10,492 nucleotides of DNA from JAWWBN01 sp033720955 (lineage in GTDB: Bacteria > Acidobacteriota > Thermoanaerobaculia > Multivoradales > JAHEKO01), in assembly GCA_033720955.1 (NCBI GenBank), contig JAWWBN010000131.1:1-10492 (forward strand), in the 5' to 3' direction. The notes below the pieces were generated by a model. It was not told where the DNA came from. It ran no database searches and saw nothing but the letters and a program-made list of their open reading frames with translations. Positions 7,781 to 10,492 of this stretch are shown here, piece after piece (within the stretch, counting starts at the first letter, position 1; each line of letters opens with the position of its first letter). The position numbers were made by a program, and so were the translations under genes.

Positions 7781-7799
7781 CCGGGACCGTAGCTCCGGG

Positions 7800-7826
7800 T
7801 GGACCTCATGCCCGCTGTGGTACTCT
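7800..7826 (+). promoter_or_regulatory. Weak candidate promoter for the second TonB-dependent receptor
   Basis: TGGACC (7800-7805; four of six matches to TTGACA) is followed after 15 bp by TACTCT (7821-7826; three of six), again preceded by GG. If real, the mRNA would carry a leader of about 260 bases before the ATG at 8093. The spacer is shorter than ideal, so confidence is low. Confidence 0.25.
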
Positions 7827-7976
7827 TCGGCCAGCTCTAGTGACTGGCAGCCGGGCGAAACGGCGGGGCTCGCGAAGCAGCGGTGCACCCCGCCTCGCCG
7901 GGCATGGACGCCTGGAGGCGACGACGGCGAAACCACTCCCCGCGACGGTGGCCCCCGAGCCCGACGGCTCCCGGGA

Positions 7977-7997
7977 GGACCTCGCCTCGCGAGGTCC
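7977..7997 (+). other. Perfect 8-bp hairpin in the receptor leader
   Basis: GGACCTCG (7977-7984) and CGAGGTCC (7990-7997) are exact inverted repeats around the 5-base loop CCTCG. This is the strongest inverted repeat noticed in the intergenic DNA. It lies 95 bp before the ATG at 8093 and has no T-run after it. The sequence GGTCCGCCG at its right arm (7993-8001) recurs at 8037-8045. Confidence 0.5.
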
Positions 7998-8092
7998 GCC
8001 GCGCTCCGCCCCATCCGCACCCGCGGCCCCACGACGGGTCCGCCGGCTGCCCGGTCTCCACTGCCATCTCAAGCAACCGCCGGAGGAACTAG

Positions 8093-10492
8093 ATGAACAT
8101 CAGATCTGACCTGTTTCGATTGGGCGTGATCGTTCTCGCCCTGCTGCTGGCCTGGTCGGTCCCGACCGTGGCCCTGGCCCAGGGGGCCGGAGCTCAGGAG
8201 GAGGGCGACGAGCCCGAGCAAGAGGCCGACGAGGAGGAGAAGGAGGCCGTCTCGGAGGTCATCTTCGTCACCGGCTCGCGCATCGCCACGACTCCGGCGA
8301 CCCTGCAGAGGGCTCCCGTGGTCGAGCTCTCCGACGACCAGCTCAAGCGCTCGGGCCTCACCAACCTGGGTGCCACCCTGCAGCAGCTCCCCGCCATGGG
8401 CAGCGCCATCAGCGCCCGCGACAACGTGCCGGGCAACTCCGGCTTCCCGCAGGACGGCAACGGCATCGGCGCCGGCGCCATCGAGCTCTCGCTGCGCAAC
8501 CTGGGCGCCAAGCGCACCCTCGTCCTGGTGGACGGCCGGCGCTGGGTGGCCGGCGCCTCGGCGTCGGGCGTGCCGATCGCGGTGGACCTCAACACCCTGC
8601 CGGCGGCCGTGATCGACCGCATCGAGGTGCTGCAGGACGGCGCCTCGGCGATCTACGGCTCCGACGCCATCGGCGGCGTGGTGAACGTGATCACGCTGCA
8701 GGACTTCGACGGCATGCGCTTCGCCGTGCAGAACGGCGAGTTCGCCAGCGAGGGCGACGGAACCACCACCGAGGTCTCCGGTGTCTGGGGCGGCGGAACC
8801 GATAAGACCCGCATCCTGGTCGGCGCCGCGGTGGTCGAGGAGGGCGGCGTCTTCACCTCGGACCGCGCCCAGTCGGCCTTCCCCAACCCCTTCGCCACGA
8901 GCTGCAACGTGCCCGGCACCCTCTGCTCCTCCTTCACCCCGCAGGGCCGCTTCATCCTGGGCCCCAACTTCGGCTTCCAGGACATGACCCTGGACGACGG
9001 GGTGCTCAACGACGGCGGCGCCAACAAGCCCGTGTTCGTTCCCGGCGACCCCAACGGCGGCGACTTCCACGCCTTCAGCTCGGCCGACCGCTTCAACTAC
9101 AACGGCAACCGCTTCAACTATCTCAAGACCCCCAACGAGCGGTTCAACATCTTCACCCACGTGGACCACGAGCTGTCCGACAACGTGGACTTCTTCATCC
9201 GCGCCGCCTACACCAACCGGCAGTCCGCGACCCGCGCCGCGCCGGAGCCGCTCTGCCTGGGCGACGGCTGCGGCAACCGGATCGCGGAGAACATCTTCAT
9301 CCACCGCGACCAGATCTACAACCCGTTCGGGGTCGATCTCTCGGTGGCCAACGGCAACCTGCTCTTCTTCGGCCGCCGGCCGCTCGAGTCGGGGCCGCGC
9401 ATCTTCGAGCAGGACGTCAACACCTACTTCGGCACCGCCGGCCTCGAGGGGGAGTTCCGCACGGCGGAGCGCACCTTCGCCTGGGACGCCTACTTCAGCT
9501 ACGGCGACAACCGCGGCTTCCAGCAGAAGTTCAACTCCCACTCCATCGCCCGGCTGCAGGTGGCGCTGGGTGATCCCGCGGTCTGCGCCGCCACCCCCAA
9601 CTGCGTGCCCTTCAACTTCTTCGGCGGCCAGGGGCCCAACGGGCAGGGCTCCATCACCCAGGAGATGCTCGACTTCGTGGGCTACACCCAGCGTGACTTC
9701 TCCGAGCAGACGCTGCTCGACTACGGCGCCAACATCACCGGCGACCTGGTCAGCCTCTCCACCGGCACCATCTCCTTCGCCGCCGGCGCCACCTACCGCG
9801 AGCAGAAGGGCTCCTTCCAGCCCGACCCCATCGCGGCGCGGGGCGAGACGGCGGGGATTCCCTCGGCGCCCACGGTCGGCGGCTTCAACGTCACCGAGCT
9901 CTACGCCGAGGTGTCGATCCCCGTGGTGGTGGAGTCGAGCGCCATCGACTACCTGGAGTTCAACCTCGCCGGCCGGAGCTCCGACTACTCCACCTTCGGC
10001 AGCGAGAGCACCTACAAGTTCGGCGTGCTCTACCGTCCGATCTCGGACCTGTCGTTCCGCGGCTCGATCTCGACCGGCCTCCGGGCTCCCGGCATCGGGG
10101 AGCTCTTCGGCGGCGCGGCGCGCGAGGACTTCACCTTCCTCGACCCCTGCGCCGACGTGCTGGGCGTGATCGGCTCCGCCAACGGCGGCCGCGACGCGCC
10201 GCAACCCGCCAACATCATCGCCAACTGCGCCGCCCTGGGCGTGCCGGTGAACTTCGCCCAGCGCAACCCGCAGCTCTCGGCGGTGTCGGCGGGCAACCCC
10301 ACCCTCATCCCGGAGGAGTCGGACAACACCTCCTTCGGCATCGTCTACAGCCCCGCGAGGTCGGCCGGCGCGAGCGCCTGGTCGGTGTCGCTCGACTTCT
10401 ACGACATCGAGATCGACAACGCCATCCAGGGGCGCGACCCCGGCGACGTGATCAACGCCTGCGTCGACACCCTCGACCCGTTCTTCTGCGAC
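8093..10492 (+). CDS. TonB-dependent receptor with plug domain, C-terminus beyond window
   Basis: The frame stays open for 800 codons to the window end. The ATG has a GGAGGA Shine-Dalgarno sequence (8082-8087) 5 bp upstream. The signal peptide has a long hydrophobic core (10-29) and a VALA-Q cleavage site after residue 29. A very acidic linker (35-50) follows, then EVIFVTGSRI (55-64), a plausible TonB box and plug start. The plug shows LRNLGAKRTLVLVDGRR (134-150) and IDRIEVLQDGASAIYGSDAI (174-193), the usual signatures. The barrel follows, with a typical SFRGSISTGLRAPGIGELF (654-672). Ten cysteines after the plug fall into five pairs. It imports an unknown ligand (siderophore, vitamin, sugar or peptide class) across the outer membrane with TonB energy. 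It lacks the N-terminal beta-sandwich of the preceding receptor, so it is a different subfamily. Perhaps 100-200 residues are missing at the right edge. Confidence 0.95.
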   Translation, partial: MNIRSDLFRLGVIVLALLLAWSVPTVALAQGAGAQEEGDEPEQEADEEEKEAVSEVIFVTGSRIATTPATLQRAPVVELSDDQLKRSGLTNLGATLQQLPAMGSAISARDNVPGNSGFPQDGNGIGAGAIELSLRNLGAKRTLVLVDGRRWVAGASASGVPIAVDLNTLPAAVIDRIEVLQDGASAIYGSDAIGGVVNVITLQDFDGMRFAVQNGEFASEGDGTTTEVSGVWGGGTDKTRILVGAAVVEEGGVFTSDRAQSAFPNPFATSCNVPGTLCSSFTPQGRFILGPNFGFQDMTLDDGVLNDGGANKPVFVPGDPNGGDFHAFSSADRFNYNGNRFNYLKTPNERFNIFTHVDHELSDNVDFFIRAAYTNRQSATRAAPEPLCLGDGCGNRIAENIFIHRDQIYNPFGVDLSVANGNLLFFGRRPLESGPRIFEQDVNTYFGTAGLEGEFRTAERTFAWDAYFSYGDNRGFQQKFNSHSIARLQVALGDPAVCAATPNCVPFNFFGGQGPNGQGSITQEMLDFVGYTQRDFSEQTLLDYGANITGDLVSLSTGTISFAAGATYREQKGSFQPDPIAARGETAGIPSAPTVGGFNVTELYAEVSIPVVVESSAIDYLEFNLAGRSSDYSTFGSESTYKFGVLYRPISDLSFRGSISTGLRAPGIGELFGGAAREDFTFLDPCADVLGVIGSANGGRDAPQPANIIANCAALGVPVNFAQRNPQLSAVSAGNPTLIPEESDNTSFGIVYSPARSAGASAWSVSLDFYDIEIDNAIQGRDPGDVINACVDTLDPFFCD

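Larger units (their letters stand above)
7753..8092 (+). other. 340-bp non-coding leader with several inverted repeats
   Basis: No convincing gene lies between the two receptors; the open frames across it are Arg/Pro-rich and look like GC shadows. The DNA can fold into a series of hairpins: GCCAG/CTGGC (7830-7834, 7844-7848); GGCGGGG/CCCCGCC (7862-7868, 7888-7894), which can be extended outward by CCGG-G-CGA with TCG-CCGG (7851-7858, 7895-7901); CGCC-TGGA-GGCG (7909-7920); GAGCC/GGCTC (7957-7961, 7966-7970); and the long stem at 7977-7997. The order fits a structured 5' leader of the downstream receptor mRNA, such as a riboswitch or RNA thermometer. I recognise no known class. High GC content raises the chance of fortuitous stems. 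Confidence 0.4.

Noticed and set aside
760..7809. A 2349-codon open frame on the minus strand spanning almost all of three plus-strand genes
   Set aside because: It is in exact codon register with the plus-strand genes starting at 820, 1780 and 4609, so it stays open only because these genes avoid TTA, CTA and TCA codons, as expected at high GC. Its product is low-complexity (Gly, Arg, Glu, Val, Ala) with no domain I recognise, and the plus-strand genes have clear domains.
7818..7832. Possible sigma-54 promoter at TGGTAC in the receptor leader
   Set aside because: The required GC at the -12 position is absent at the correct spacing (the bases are CC).
7841..7904. Resemblance to the ZTP (pfl) riboswitch: TGACTGGC at 7841-7848 and CGCCGGGCA near 7896-7904
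   Set aside because: These strings recall conserved pfl segments, but the GGGGAGCG core and a closing P1 helix are not present, and a receptor is not an expected ZTP target. A covariance-model search with the pfl model would settle it.
7883..8092. Small plus-strand frames in the leader, including one whose TAG abuts the receptor ATG
   Set aside because: Their products are almost pure Arg, Pro and Ser, typical of out-of-frame GC-rich DNA, and none has a good ribosome binding site.
8069..10204. A 711-codon minus-strand open frame opposite the second receptor
   Set aside because: It is likewise in codon register with the receptor gene and is explained by the same codon bias; the product is repetitive Val/Gly/Glu/Ala-rich with no recognised motif.

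Overview
The window is GC-rich (most codons end in G or C) and carries five genes or gene fragments. One fragment runs leftward off the left edge and four genes run rightward, the last leaving at the right edge. The gene types and codon use suggest an Acidobacteriota member, perhaps Thermoanaerobaculia-like: a PadR regulator paired with a membrane sensor, a transmembrane Ser/Thr kinase with a long SPDG-type beta-propeller, and an Oar-like TonB-dependent receptor with an N-terminal carboxypeptidase-regulatory-like domain. This is inferred from family content; there is no rRNA or marker gene to prove it.

Left edge (1-434). The 5' end of a leftward gene looks like the CYTH region of a CHAD/CYTH-type protein. 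A divergent control region follows, holding an unusually AT-rich island (about 342-392) that probably contains the promoter and operator of the next gene.

Signalling block (435-4557). A PadR-family repressor overlaps by 8 bp a four-helix membrane protein with an N-terminal HAAS/DUF1700-like helical domain and a duplicated 'Sensor'-type membrane domain; this is a classic regulator plus partner pair. After 57 bp comes a 925-residue kinase with a complete set of catalytic motifs, one membrane helix, and a probably periplasmic region with twelve regularly spaced propeller motifs.

Outer-membrane block (4558-10492). A complete Oar-like TonB-dependent receptor (GTG start, possibly leaderless) is followed by a 340-bp non-coding leader rich in inverted repeats. 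Then comes a second TonB-dependent receptor of a different type, cut off by the window edge after 800 codons. It has a clear signal peptide, a plausible TonB box and five closely spaced cysteine pairs.

A plausible joint role is envelope sensing (PadR/HAAS pair and kinase) beside two outer-membrane uptake receptors, but shared regulation is only inferred from position. I see no transposase, CRISPR array, tRNA, rRNA or attachment site. Very long open frames exist on the minus strand, but they are in codon register with the plus-strand genes and are best explained by GC-rich codon bias.
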